Below are positions 26,145 to 34,778 of a DNA stretch of 64,000 nt, piece after piece. A program made the translations under genes and the position numbers. The notes beneath the pieces are model-generated. The model was not told where the DNA came from. It did no database searches and was given only the letters and a program-made list of their open reading frames with translations. Source of the stretch: Catellatospora sp. TT07R-123 (GTDB taxonomy: Bacteria > Actinomycetota > Actinomycetes > Mycobacteriales > Micromonosporaceae); assembly GCF_018327705.1 (NCBI RefSeq), contig NZ_BNEM01000001.1, forward strand, positions 4,623,364-4,687,363, in the 5' to 3' direction. The first letter of the stretch is position 1, and each line of letters opens with the position of its first letter.

Positions 26145-28651
26145 CGATCCTCGACCTTCCCGACCTGGCCCTGGTGGCGCTGGTCGGCATCTCCGGCTCG
26201 GGCAAGTCCACCTTCGCCCGGCGGCACTTCGTGCCCTCGCAGGTGCTGTCCAGCGACACGTTCCGGGCCATGGTCCGCGACGACGAGAACGACCAGTCCG
26301 CGACCGGCGACGCCTTCGACGTGCTGCACTACGTGGCGGCCAAGCGGCTGCGCGCCGGGCGGCTGACCGTCGTCGACGCCACCAACGTGCAGCCGCACGC
26401 CCGCGCCGCGGTGGTCGCCACCGCCCGCGCGCACGACGTGCTGCCCGTCGCCATCGTGCTGGACACCCCGGAGCCGCTGTGCTGGGAGCGGACCCAGGCC
26501 CGGCCCGACCGGGCGTTCGGGCGCGAGGTGCTGCGCCGCCAGCACCGCGACCTCCAGCGCTCGCTCAAGCACCTGGCCCGTGAGGGCTTCCGCAAGGTGT
26601 ACGTCGTGCGCGACCCCGACACCGTCGAACTGCGCTACGAGCGGCTGTTCAACGACCGCACCGACCTGACCGGCCCGTTCGACATCGTCGGCGACGTGCA
26701 CGGCTGCCGCGTCGAGCTGGAGTCGCTGCTGCTCGCGCTGGGCTGGGACCTGGTCCGTGACGGCGACGGCAGGGCCGTGGACGCGAGCCACCCGCTGGGG
26801 CGTACGGCGGTGTTCGTCGGCGACCTGGTCGACCGCGGCCCGGACACCCCCGGCGTGCTGCGCCTGGCCATGAACATGATCGCGGGTGGCCGTGCCCTGT
26901 GCGTGGCGGGCAACCACGAGAACAAGCTGCTGCGCCACCTGCGCGGCCGCCAGGTGCAGCTGACGCACGGGCTGCCCGAATCGATCGCGCAGCTCGCCGC
27001 CGACCCCGTCGACGGGCTCGACCGGTTCCTCGACGGGCTGGTCAGCCACTACGTGCTCGACGGCGGGAAGCTGGTCGTGGCGCACGCCGGGCTCAAGGAG
27101 GAGTACCACGGGCGCACCTCCGGCCGGGTCCGCGCCTTCGCCATGTACGGCGACACCACCGGCGAGACCGACGAGTACGGCCTGCCCGTGCGCTACCCGT
27201 GGGCGCAGGAGTACCGCGGCCGCGCCATGGTCGTCTACGGCCACACCCCGACCGTCACCCCGGAATGGGTCAACAACACCATCTGCCTGGACACCGGCGC
27301 CGTGTTCGGCGCCCGCCTCACCGCGCTGCGCTACCCGGAGCGCGAGCTGGTGTCGGTCGAGGCCGCAGCCGAGCACTACGCGCCCGCCCGGCCGCTGCGC
27401 GCCCCCGTTCCCGACCGGGCGCCGGGACAGCTGCGGCTGTCCGAGGTCACCGGTCGGCGGCACGTGCAGACGCCGTATGGCACCGTCACCGTGCCCGCCG
27501 AGCACTCTGCCGCCGCACTGGAGGTGATGAGCCGGTTCGCCGTCGACCCGCGCTGGCTGCGGTGGCTGCCGCCGACGATGGCGCCTGCCTCGACCTCGGC
27601 GCAGGACGGCTACCTGGAGCACCCGGTCGAGGCACTGGCCGACCTGCGCGCCGCCGGCGTCGACCGGGTGGTGTGCGAAGAGAAGCACATGGGCTCCCGG
27701 GCGGTGGTGCTGGTCTGCCGCGACGCGGCCGCGGCGGCCAAGCGGTTCGTCGACGACGGCAGCACCGGGGTGGTCTACACGCGTACCGGGCGGCTGTTCT
27801 TCGAGCCTGAGCGCACCGAGCAGCTGCTGGAGCGGGTCCGCGCCGCCGTGACCTCGGCCGGGCTGTGGGAGGAGCTGGAGACCGACTGGCTGCTGCTCGA
27901 CTGCGAGCTGCTGCCCTGGTCGGCCAAGGCGCGCACCCTGATCGACCAGTACGCCGCCGTGGGCACCGCGGGCCGGACCGTGCTGCCCGCCGCCCTGGCC
28001 GTGCTCGACGCCGCCGCGGGGCGGGGGCTGGACGTGACCGCGCTGCGCGACCGCCTCGGCGCCGGGCTGCGCGACGTCCAGGCGTTCACCGACGCCTACC
28101 GCCGCTACGCCCCAGCCGACGCCGAGGTGACCCTCGCGCCGTTCGCGGTGCTGGCTGCGCAGGGCCGCACGTTCGCCGACCGGGACCACGGCTGGCACCT
28201 GGAGCTCGCCGACCGCCTCGTCGCGGCCGACCCGGCCGGGTTCACGCCGACGCGGCGGCTGGTGCTCGATCTGTCCGAACCGGACGCCGCCGAGCGGGCC
28301 ACCGCCTGGTGGCTGGAGCTGACCGGGGCGGGCGGCGAGGGCATGGTGGTGAAGCCGTACGCCGGGCTCGGCGTGCGCGACGCCAAGGGTCGGCTGGTGC
28401 AGCCGGGCGTGAAGTGCCGGGGCCGGGAGTACCTGCGGATCATCTATGGGCCGTCGTACACCGAGCCGGAGCAGCTCGCCGGGCTGCGGGACCGGCGGCT
28501 GGGCCGCAAGCGGTCGCTGGCGCTGCGCGAGCACGGCCTCGGCCTGGCCGCGCTCGCCGAGGCGGCGGCCGACGGGCCGCTGTGGCGCGTGCACGAGCTG
28601 GTATTCGCCATTCTGGCCAGCGAGTCCGAGCCGGTGGACCCGAGGCTCTAG
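26141..28651 (+). CDS. pnkp: polynucleotide kinase-phosphatase-ligase Pnkp
   Basis: 836 residues from ATG 26141. Kinase: GISGSGKSTFARR (residues 16-28). Metallophosphatase from about residue 180: FDIVGDVHGCRVELE, GDLVDRGPDTPG, AGNHENKLLRHLRG, VAHAGL, VYGHTP. C-terminal nucleotidyltransferase/ligase with the lysine motif EEKHMGSR (Lys515) and later EGMVVKPYAG. Pnkp heals the 5'-OH and 2',3'-cyclic phosphate ends of broken RNA and, in complex with Hen1, ligates them. It overlaps hen1 by four bases. Confidence 0.96.
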   Translation: MTILDLPDLALVALVGISGSGKSTFARRHFVPSQVLSSDTFRAMVRDDENDQSATGDAFDVLHYVAAKRLRAGRLTVVDATNVQPHARAAVVATARAHDVLPVAIVLDTPEPLCWERTQARPDRAFGREVLRRQHRDLQRSLKHLAREGFRKVYVVRDPDTVELRYERLFNDRTDLTGPFDIVGDVHGCRVELESLLLALGWDLVRDGDGRAVDASHPLGRTAVFVGDLVDRGPDTPGVLRLAMNMIAGGRALCVAGNHENKLLRHLRGRQVQLTHGLPESIAQLAADPVDGLDRFLDGLVSHYVLDGGKLVVAHAGLKEEYHGRTSGRVRAFAMYGDTTGETDEYGLPVRYPWAQEYRGRAMVVYGHTPTVTPEWVNNTICLDTGAVFGARLTALRYPERELVSVEAAAEHYAPARPLRAPVPDRAPGQLRLSEVTGRRHVQTPYGTVTVPAEHSAAALEVMSRFAVDPRWLRWLPPTMAPASTSAQDGYLEHPVEALADLRAAGVDRVVCEEKHMGSRAVVLVCRDAAAAAKRFVDDGSTGVVYTRTGRLFFEPERTEQLLERVRAAVTSAGLWEELETDWLLLDCELLPWSAKARTLIDQYAAVGTAGRTVLPAALAVLDAAAGRGLDVTALRDRLGAGLRDVQAFTDAYRRYAPADAEVTLAPFAVLAAQGRTFADRDHGWHLELADRLVAADPAGFTPTRRLVLDLSEPDAAERATAWWLELTGAGGEGMVVKPYAGLGVRDAKGRLVQPGVKCRGREYLRIIYGPSYTEPEQLAGLRDRRLGRKRSLALREHGLGLAALAEAAADGPLWRVHELVFAILASESEPVDPRL

Positions 28652-28652
28652 C

Positions 28653-28682
28653 GGGGGCTCTTTCCATTCGGAAAGTGCCCCC
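28653..28682 (+). terminator. hairpin terminator after pnkp
   Basis: GGGGGC-T-CTTTCC pairs with GGAAAG-T-GCCCCC: a 13-bp stem with one T:T mismatch and an ATTC loop, immediately after the pnkp stop codon. Confidence 0.75.
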
Positions 28683-28704
28683 TGGGCTGGGCGGGGCGCG
28701 TGGA

Positions 28705-28765
28705 GATCGATGTTTCTGGTCGGAAGGTGCGTGCTGAGCGCAGGTTCCGACCGCAGACATCGATC
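28705..28765. repeat. 61-nt imperfect palindrome in the convergent gap
   Basis: Arms 28705-28725 (GATCGATGT, then GTCGGAA) and 28745-28765 (TTCCGAC, then ACATCGATC) pair over 21 positions with one mismatch and two G-T pairs, leaving a 19-nt loop. It overlaps the last two bases of the minus-strand gene. It may act as its terminator, although the sequence is not the usual GC-rich/short-loop type. Confidence 0.6.
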
Positions 28766-29663
28766 ACCCCCGCCCGGCCAGCCCCAGGCAGGCGGTGGTC
28801 GTCTCGCGTACGCCGGGGGCGAAGGCGGCGCCGAACAGGGCCGTGTGCAGCAGGTACATCGAGAGCTGGTGCAGCGGGACGCGCTCGCGCCAGCCCTCGG
28901 CCGGCGTCCACGCCTCGGCGTACGCGGCGAGGATGCGGTCCAGGTGCGGTGCGCCGCCCCACAGGCCGAGGTAGGCCAGGTCGGTCTCCCGGTGGCCGCC
29001 GTGCGCGGCCGGGTCGACCAGCCAGCAGCGGCCGTCGGTGTCCCACAGCAGGTTGCCGGTCCACAGGTCGCCGTGGATGCGGGCGGGCGGTTCGTCGCCG
29101 CCGACGCGGTCCAGGCCCGCGATCACCCGTTCGACCCGGGCGGTGTCGGCGGGCTCCAGCGCGCCCCGGTCGACCGACAGCTTCAGGTACGCCGCGAGCC
29201 GCCGCTGGCCGTACCACTCGTGCCATACGCCGCTGACCTGCGTGTTGTCCATCGGGGCCGAGCCGTGGAAGCCGGGCCACGGCGCCCCGAACGCCTCGGC
29301 CCCGGCCCGGTGCAGCGCGGCCAGCCCGCGGCCGAACTCCTCCGCGCCGCGCGCGGTCGGTGACCCGTGCTCGACCCAGGCCATGCCCAGCAGGTCCGGT
29401 GTCTGCACCAGCACCTCCGGCACCGGCACCGCACCCGGCTCGGCCAGCCAGCGCAGGCCGTGGGCCTCGGCGGCGAAGAAGCCGTCCGGCGCCGCACCGC
29501 CGCTCTCGGGCCACGACTTGGCGAACACGGATTCGCCGTCGTCGAAGGTCAGCCGGGAGGTGTGGCAGATCGAGCCGCCGTCGACGGGGGTCTCCCGGAT
29601 GCGCTGGTGGTGCAGGAACGTCGGCAGCAGGTGCGGGTTTGCCCGCAGGTAGGCCAGATCCAT
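28764..29663 (-). CDS. fructosamine/ketosamine-3-kinase family protein
   Basis: 299 residues from ATG 29663 (MDLAYLRANPHLL); another ATG eight codons upstream is possible. Protein-kinase-like fold: SRLTFDDGESVFAKSW with the ATP-binding lysine, GLRWLAEPGAVPVPEVL, catalytic loop RIHGDLWTGNLLW and metal-binding LVDPAAHGGHRETDLAYLGLWGG. The family phosphorylates ketosamines on glycated proteins to trigger deglycation, but bacterial members may have other small substrates. It is convergent with pnkp; DUF4192 is upstream on the same strand. Confidence 0.88.
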   Translation of the reverse strand: MDLAYLRANPHLLPTFLHHQRIRETPVDGGSICHTSRLTFDDGESVFAKSWPESGGAAPDGFFAAEAHGLRWLAEPGAVPVPEVLVQTPDLLGMAWVEHGSPTARGAEEFGRGLAALHRAGAEAFGAPWPGFHGSAPMDNTQVSGVWHEWYGQRRLAAYLKLSVDRGALEPADTARVERVIAGLDRVGGDEPPARIHGDLWTGNLLWDTDGRCWLVDPAAHGGHRETDLAYLGLWGGAPHLDRILAAYAEAWTPAEGWRERVPLHQLSMYLLHTALFGAAFAPGVRETTTACLGLAGRG

Positions 29664-29745
29664 GCGTCGATTGTCCGCACCCGCCACCCGGGCCCGTCGG
29701 GAAGGGCACCTTCTGCGACGCGAAGCGATGAGCAGGTGCCCTTCC

Positions 29746-30774
29746 TTACCTGCGGGTACGGGCGCGGGCGCGGTGGCGGTGGATGGGGGCGTTCGGGTCG
29801 GCGGGCCAGGGGCTGATCGTGTGCGGGGGCAGGCCCTGGGCCAGCGCGCCGGACAGCAGGTGGGCCAGGCTGTAGTCGGGGTCGGCGCGCAGCGCGCGTT
29901 CCAGGGCCGCCCCGGCCAGGACCCCGTTGCCGCCGCGCCAGGCGCACCAGCCCAGCAGTGTGGCGATCGGGGCGACCAGGCCCGGTTCGCCGCGGCGGGT
30001 CAGGTCGAGCCAGAAGTCGAGCTGCCAGTCGGCGTCGTCGGTCCGCGACCAGGCATGGTCCCGGCAGGGCAGGTCGTGCAGGACGAGGCTCAGCCAGGCC
30101 GCGTCGTCGTCGTCGAGCCGCCCGCCCGCCGCGGCCCGGTCCATCGCCCGGTCGATCGCGGCGGTCCCCGCCGATCGCAGCGCCTCCTGCTCGTCGTCGG
30201 CGCCCGACAGCAGCGTCAGCAGCCGCAGCTCGGCCCGGTCGACGGCCTGGGTCATGGCCAGGGCGGCCAGGTTGCCGATCGGCTCGACCAGCCGCAGCAC
30301 CGCCTCCCGGTCGGGCAGCACGGTCATGCCCTCGTACGTCGCGGCCGCGGCCGCCGCGGTGGCGCTGCTGTCGAACAGCTCCCCCTCGGGCGGGGTGCAG
30401 TCGGCGCACCGCAGGCAGTGGTATCGGTCGCCGTCGCGATGCAGCGCCTCCGCCACGTGGTATCCGCGCTGGTCGAGTCCCTGCATCAGCTCGCGGGTGC
30501 GCTCGGCGGCCGCCGGGTCCGGTCCGTATCCGACGAGCATGGCGGTGGTGACCGGGGCACCGCGCCGGCCGGCCCGGGTGAGTAGCCGGGCGAAGTCCCG
30601 CAGGGTCTGCGCGGCCGGGGCGGCGACGTCGGCGCGTGCCCCCACGCTGATGCGGCGCCCGCGCAGCCCGATCACGACGACGCTGTCGGTGGGATGGAAG
30701 CCCAGCAGATACGGCACGTAGGCGATCAGGTCGGCGCGGTCGCTGAAGGTGTAGGTCGGGATCGAGGCGCTCAT
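29746..30774 (-). CDS. DUF4192 family protein
   Basis: 342 residues from ATG 30774. The N-terminal SDRADLIAYVPYLLGFHPTDSVVVIGLRGRRI is the DUF4192 signature of actinobacteria, followed by YHCLRCADCTPPEGELF and a C-terminal helical, TPR-like region (GGNGVLAGAALERALRADPDYSLAHLLSGAL). The function of the family is unknown. It is divergent from mobA, with a 31-bp palindrome between them. Confidence 0.85.
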   Translation of the reverse strand: MSASIPTYTFSDRADLIAYVPYLLGFHPTDSVVVIGLRGRRISVGARADVAAPAAQTLRDFARLLTRAGRRGAPVTTAMLVGYGPDPAAAERTRELMQGLDQRGYHVAEALHRDGDRYHCLRCADCTPPEGELFDSSATAAAAAATYEGMTVLPDREAVLRLVEPIGNLAALAMTQAVDRAELRLLTLLSGADDEQEALRSAGTAAIDRAMDRAAAGGRLDDDDAAWLSLVLHDLPCRDHAWSRTDDADWQLDFWLDLTRRGEPGLVAPIATLLGWCAWRGGNGVLAGAALERALRADPDYSLAHLLSGALAQGLPPHTISPWPADPNAPIHRHRARARTRR

Positions 30775-30824
30775 GCGGCCAGCGTCGCGGCAGGTGCCGT
30801 GCGCGGGCCAGCGATGATCGTTAA

Positions 30825-30855
30825 CCTGTGGACGACACGCCGTGTCATCCACAGG
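30825..30855. promoter_or_regulatory. 31-bp palindrome between DUF4192 and mobA
   Basis: CCTGTGGACGACACG (30825-30839) and CGTGTCATCCACAGG (30841-30855) form a dyad of two 15-bp arms around one central base, with one mismatch. It ends just before the mobA ribosome site and lies 51 bp from the DUF4192 start. The form is that of an operator; the half-sites also resemble DnaA boxes (TCATCCACA). Confidence 0.5.
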
Positions 30856-30870
30856 CAGGAGGGCGGAGGC

Positions 30871-31473
30871 TTGCCGTCGTACGCGGCATTGGTGCTGGCC
30901 GGAGGCGCGGCCCGGCGGATGGGCGGGGCGCCGAAACCGCTGCTGCCCGTCGGCGGCGTGCCGCTGCTGAGCCGGGTGCTCGCCGCTCTGCGCGACGCCG
31001 ACCCGATCGTGGTCGTCGGCCCGACTGAGCTGGAACCGCTGCTGCCTCCCGGCGTCCGCCGCACCCGCGAGCAGCCCCCCGGCGGTGGCCCCGTCGCCGC
31101 GATCGCCGCAGGGCTGGCCCTGTGCCCGCCCACCGGCCGGGTCGCCGTGGTCGGTGCCGACCTGCCGTTCCTCACCGCCGAGGCGCTCGCGGAGCTGCTC
31201 GCGGCCGACGCGCCCGCCGCCCTGTACGCCGACGGGCAGGGCCGTGCCCAGCACCTGCTGGCGGTGTGGCGCACCGAGGCGCTGCGGGCGGCCGTACCCC
31301 CGGAACCCGCCGGGGCGTCCATGCGCGGCCTGCTCCGCGACATCGCCCCCCACCTCGCGGCCTGGACCGGCACCGGCCCGCCGCCGTGGTATGACTGCGA
31401 CACCGTGCCCGACCTGCGCGCGGCGAACGACCTGACCGGAGCGGAGGGCCCCGATGGCCGTCGACCTGACTGA
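30871..31473 (+). CDS. mobA: molybdenum cofactor guanylyltransferase MobA
   Basis: 200 residues from TTG 30871 (LPSYAALVLAGG), seven bases after a full AGGAGGG (30857-30863); no ATG or GTG lies nearby in frame. The N-terminal loop LVLAGGAARRMGGAPKPLLPVGGVPLL binds GTP, and VVGADLPFLTAEAL carries the metal-binding Asp. MobA attaches GMP to Mo-molybdopterin to make the MGD cofactor. It overlaps the DUF6457 gene by 20 bp. The third Moco locus in the window. Confidence 0.9.
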   Translation: MPSYAALVLAGGAARRMGGAPKPLLPVGGVPLLSRVLAALRDADPIVVVGPTELEPLLPPGVRRTREQPPGGGPVAAIAAGLALCPPTGRVAVVGADLPFLTAEALAELLAADAPAALYADGQGRAQHLLAVWRTEALRAAVPPEPAGASMRGLLRDIAPHLAAWTGTGPPPWYDCDTVPDLRAANDLTGAEGPDGRRPD

Positions 31474-31696
31474 CTTCACCGCGGCGGCCTGCGCCGAACT
31501 GGGCCTGCCGACCGACGCCGTCGACACCGCGATGGTGCTGGACCTGGCCCGGGAGGTGGCGCACAACACGGTCCGGCCGGGGGCGCCGGTCAGCACGTTC
31601 CTGCTCGGCCTGGCCGTGGGGCGCGGCGGCGACGCGGACGAGCTCGCGGCACGTCTGGTGGCGCTGGCGCAACGGCTCGGTCAGTCCAATCCCTGA
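31454..31696 (+). CDS. DUF6457 protein
   Basis: 80 residues from ATG 31454, overlapping mobA. VDLTDFTAAACAELGLP, VLDLAREVAHNTVRPGAPVSTFLLGLAVG and the C-terminal ELAARLVALAQRLG match the small helical DUF6457 proteins encoded with MobA in actinobacteria. A role in Moco guanylylation or transfer is inferred from linkage only. Confidence 0.8.
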   Translation: MAVDLTDFTAAACAELGLPTDAVDTAMVLDLAREVAHNTVRPGAPVSTFLLGLAVGRGGDADELAARLVALAQRLGQSNP

Positions 31697-31816
31697 CTAC
31701 GCGAATACCCTTCCGGTCGGTAATGTCTGCGTGACAGGGGACCCGGGGCTTCCCCGACGTGCCGCTTGCGCGGTGGCTTGCCTGCACGGGGGCCACGCCC
31801 CCGGAGGAGGCGAGCG

Positions 31817-32842
31817 ATGACCGAACTGTCGAATCCCGGCCTGGCCGAGGCCGGTCTGCTGGACGAGCCCACCACTGCCGACCTGTATGCGAAGGTCACC
31901 GAGGCGTGGCGCGAGTTCGCCCGCGCCCTCGCGGCCGCGCTGCCCGACCTGCCCAACGGCGGCGAGCTGGAGCTGGCGCTCGACCCGACCGCGTCCGGCA
32001 CCGGCAGCGCCGTATACGGCGTGAGCGTCGAGCGCCTGGACGACGGCACCTTCCAGGCCCGCGCGGTCAGCAACACGAACCTGCCCGAGGGCTTCCGGCT
32101 GGAGCGCCCGGCGATCGCGGCCATGGTCGCGCTGGGCTGGTCGCCGCCCGGCGTCATCGCCGGGGCCAAGGAGAACTTCGGCCTGTCGGCGCAGCCTGAC
32201 GCGCTGGCCACGATCATCACGCGCACCCTGCGCGACGTCTACGGCGCTCCGCACCCGGCGTTCCTCGTGTACGAGGCACACGACCGCGAGGGCGAGCCCG
32301 TCACCACCGAGCCGCTGGGCACCGCGCGGCACGAGTCCACGATGGACGGCATCCTGCCCGGCATCGACGCGCTCGAAGCCAGCGGCCTCGACCTCGCCGA
32401 TCGGGTGCGCATCGTGGTCGCCGCGCTGCTCAAGTCCGATCCGGACGAGCTCCAGGTCGACGGTGACGGCGACATCGGCATCCGCGCCGGGTCGGCGATG
32501 GTGTTCGTCCGCGTGCGGGAGAACCCGCCGCTGATCGACGTCTTCTCCCCGGTGCTGACCGACATCGAGCCCACGGAGAAGCTGTTCGCCAAGCTGTCCG
32601 ACCTGACCAACCGGATGCCGATCGGCCGGCTCTACTGCACCTCCGGCACCGTCTGGGCGTCGATCCCGGTGTTCGGCCGCGACTTCCAGGCCAGCCACCT
32701 GGCGCTGGCGATCCAGGTCATGACCGGCCTGGCCGACGAGCTGGACGACCGCCTGCACGGCGAGTTCGGCGGCAAGCGCTTCTTCGGCGAGGGCGACAAG
32801 CCCGCCCCGATCGAGGAAGCCCGCATCGGCCAGTATTTGTGA
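31817..32842 (+). CDS. YbjN/TY-chaperone-like domain protein
   Basis: 341 residues from ATG 31817 with GGAGG (31803-31807) upstream; 17 earlier in-frame codons are less likely. Two domain halves: an N-terminal ELELALDPTASGTGSAVYGVSVE region, and a C-terminal T3SS-chaperone/YbjN-like fold (DRVRIVVAALLKSD, DIGIRAGSAMVFVRVRENPPLIDVFSPVL, KLSDLTNRMPIGRLYCTSGTVWAS). Members of this group are thought to be peptide-binding chaperones. Soluble, no signal peptide. Its end is followed by a long palindrome shared with bpa. Confidence 0.7.
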   Translation: MTELSNPGLAEAGLLDEPTTADLYAKVTEAWREFARALAAALPDLPNGGELELALDPTASGTGSAVYGVSVERLDDGTFQARAVSNTNLPEGFRLERPAIAAMVALGWSPPGVIAGAKENFGLSAQPDALATIITRTLRDVYGAPHPAFLVYEAHDREGEPVTTEPLGTARHESTMDGILPGIDALEASGLDLADRVRIVVAALLKSDPDELQVDGDGDIGIRAGSAMVFVRVRENPPLIDVFSPVLTDIEPTEKLFAKLSDLTNRMPIGRLYCTSGTVWASIPVFGRDFQASHLALAIQVMTGLADELDDRLHGEFGGKRFFGEGDKPAPIEEARIGQYL

Positions 32843-32883
32843 GCTCGGCTGTTTGTGAGCCCCGCGTCGTCCGCGCGCTTCAG

Positions 32884-32948
32884 ATAGACGTTGGCCTATT
32901 ACATCGACTCTGATCTTGCTGGAGTCGATGTAATAGGCCAACGTCTAT
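32884..32948. repeat. long palindromic hairpin, copy 1 (27-bp arms)
   Basis: Perfect 27-bp arms 32884-32910 and 32922-32948, beginning ATAGACGTTGGCCTATTACA, around an 11-nt loop. It lies in the convergent gap between the YbjN-like gene and the lrp gene and is AT-richer than its surroundings. A related hairpin with the same outer 16 bp follows at 35369-35433; differences between them keep the stem paired. Probably a bidirectional terminator. Confidence 0.85.
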
Positions 32949-32984
32949 GGAAAACCGGGGTTGGGGCGTCGGCGCGCCAGCAGC

Positions 32985-33416
32985 TCAGTCGACCAGGCGG
33001 GAGAGGACGATCATGCTGCGGGTCGAGGTGATGAACGGCTCGGCCCGCAGCCGCTCCAGCGCCTGCTCCAGGTGGGAGATGTCGGCGGCGCGCAGGTGGA
33101 CCAGCGCGTCCGCCTCGCCGGAGACCGTGTAGGCGCCGACCACCTCGGGATGGCGCCGGGTGACCTGGGTGATCTGGGCCGGGGTGGTGCGGCCGGTGCA
33201 GAAGAGTTCGACGAAGGCCTCGGTGCCGCCACCGACCGCGGCCGGATCGACCACGGCGGTGAAGCCCTTGATCACGCCACCGGAGCGCAGCCGGTCGACG
33301 CGACGCTTCACCGCCGGGGCCGACAGCGACACCGCGGTGCCGATCTCGGCGTACGTGGTGCGCGCGTCGGACAGCAGCGCTGCGATTATCCGCTGGTCAA
33401 CGTCGTCCAACTTCAC
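32985..33416 (-). CDS. Lrp/AsnC family regulator
   Basis: 143 residues from GTG 33416 (VKLDDVDQRIIAALLSD). N-terminal winged helix-turn-helix (TYAEIGTAVSLSAPAVKRRVDRL) and C-terminal RAM domain (GAYTVSGEADALVHLRAADISHLEQALERL). It senses amino acids or related ligands. The start overlaps the stop of the upstream substrate-binding lipoprotein (GTGA), so the regulator and the uptake protein are coupled; it may respond to that ligand. Confidence 0.9.
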   Translation of the reverse strand: MKLDDVDQRIIAALLSDARTTYAEIGTAVSLSAPAVKRRVDRLRSGGVIKGFTAVVDPAAVGGGTEAFVELFCTGRTTPAQITQVTRRHPEVVGAYTVSGEADALVHLRAADISHLEQALERLRAEPFITSTRSMIVLSRLVD

Positions 33417-34663
33417 GAACCGAGCGTAGCGAGGTCGCTGATCAACACGTTCGACGGGATGGGGCCGTCCATGGCGACGCGGCGCAGGTACCACTTCTGC
33501 TGCGGGGCGCGGCCCTGGGTGAACTGCCAGTTGCCGCGCGGGCTGATGATCTGGCCGACGTTCGCGAGCTGCTGGTTGATCTTCGTCGGGGTGGCCGCCT
33601 CGTTGCCGTTCAGCGTCAGCGCCTGGTCCAGGACCGCCGCCGCGTCGTAGGCGGAGACCGCGTACGACGTGGGCGTGCGCTGGTAGTTCGACTGGAACAC
33701 CGACGAGAACGTGTGGTTCGACAGGTTGCTCAGGTCGGCCGAGTACTGCATCGCCGTGTAGAGGCCCATGGCGCCCTTGCCGAGCTGGTCCAAGGCCGGA
33801 CCCTCGGACGAGGCACCGGGGGCGTAGACGGCGTTCTTATAGCCCGCCGCGGCCAGCGCCTGCATGAACGGCCCCACGTGCCCGGTGGGCAGGTTGCAGA
33901 AGACGGCGCCGGGGCTGCGGTTGGCGACCTGCGAGGCGTACTGCGCGTACGCGTCGGCGCTGGCCTTGGTGCCCGGCGCCACGCCGATCGGGTTGTTGGC
34001 GCCGGAGCCGTACTCGCTGATGAACGCGTCCATCAGCTCCTCGTTGGCGGCGTTGTCGAAGCCGACCAGCGCGACCTTGCCCATCACCCGGCGGCGCAGG
34101 TAGGACGCGACCGCCTTGGCGGGCTCGTCGCTGAGGTACGCCGTGCGCCAGATGAAGAAGGCGCTGAGCATCTTCGCGGGTGCCATGTGCGTCGCGAGCA
34201 GCGGGATCTTGGCCGCCTCGACGGTGTCGCGGACGATCGGCAGCAGGTCCGGATTGGCCACTCCGACGACGGCGAGCACCTGCTTGTCGTGCAGGCGCTT
34301 GAGGGCGTCGTGTCCGCTCTTCGTCGAGTCGCCCTCGTCCTCGGGCACGATCTCGACCGGGTGGCCGTTGAGCGCGTTGCCGTGCAGCTGGAGGTAGAGC
34401 TTGAACCCGATCTCGAGGTCGGCGCCGACGGCCTTGTTGGCGCCCGTCTGGGGCGTCAGCAGACCGATCCGCACGGTGGCCTTGGGGCTGTCGGTGGTCG
34501 CGGTCGAGCAGCCGGAGAGTGCGCCCGTGAGTCCCGCAACGCCCGCGCCGGTCAGCAACCCGAGCAGCCTGCGACGGTCGAGGCCGTCCAATGTGTCCTC
34601 CAGAGGGATCCCGCCGACGTTCCGTGGTACGCCCTGGCGTCGCCGATGTTTCATTGCGGTCAT
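33413..34663 (-). CDS. branched-chain amino acid-type substrate-binding lipoprotein
   Basis: 416 residues. The N-terminus combines a twin-arginine-like RRRLLGLLTGAGVAGLTG with a lipobox LSGC, suggesting Tat or Sec export and lipid anchoring. TVRIGLLTPQTGANKAVGADLEIGFKLYL, VVGVANPDLLPIVRDTVE, ALVGFDNAANEELMDAF and AYDAAAVLDQAL place it in the type-1 periplasmic-binding LivJ/extracellular ligand-binding family. No permease or ATPase gene is adjacent, so it is an orphan receptor or uses a transporter elsewhere. Coupled to the Lrp gene. Confidence 0.87.
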   Translation of the reverse strand: MTAMKHRRRQGVPRNVGGIPLEDTLDGLDRRRLLGLLTGAGVAGLTGALSGCSTATTDSPKATVRIGLLTPQTGANKAVGADLEIGFKLYLQLHGNALNGHPVEIVPEDEGDSTKSGHDALKRLHDKQVLAVVGVANPDLLPIVRDTVEAAKIPLLATHMAPAKMLSAFFIWRTAYLSDEPAKAVASYLRRRVMGKVALVGFDNAANEELMDAFISEYGSGANNPIGVAPGTKASADAYAQYASQVANRSPGAVFCNLPTGHVGPFMQALAAAGYKNAVYAPGASSEGPALDQLGKGAMGLYTAMQYSADLSNLSNHTFSSVFQSNYQRTPTSYAVSAYDAAAVLDQALTLNGNEAATPTKINQQLANVGQIISPRGNWQFTQGRAPQQKWYLRRVAMDGPIPSNVLISDLATLGS

Positions 34664-34778
34664 GGGGTCTTTCGACCCACTGTGGCGTTCTACCGCGTCA
34701 CGGTACGTACGTCAATGATCAACATTGGTCGGGCTCTCAGGATCTAGGATGGGTTGGTTCCTGACGGAGGAGGTCGGC

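Noticed and set aside
33413..34663. Complete ABC transporter locus
   Set aside because: Only the substrate-binding lipoprotein and an Lrp regulator are present; no permease or ATPase gene is adjacent.
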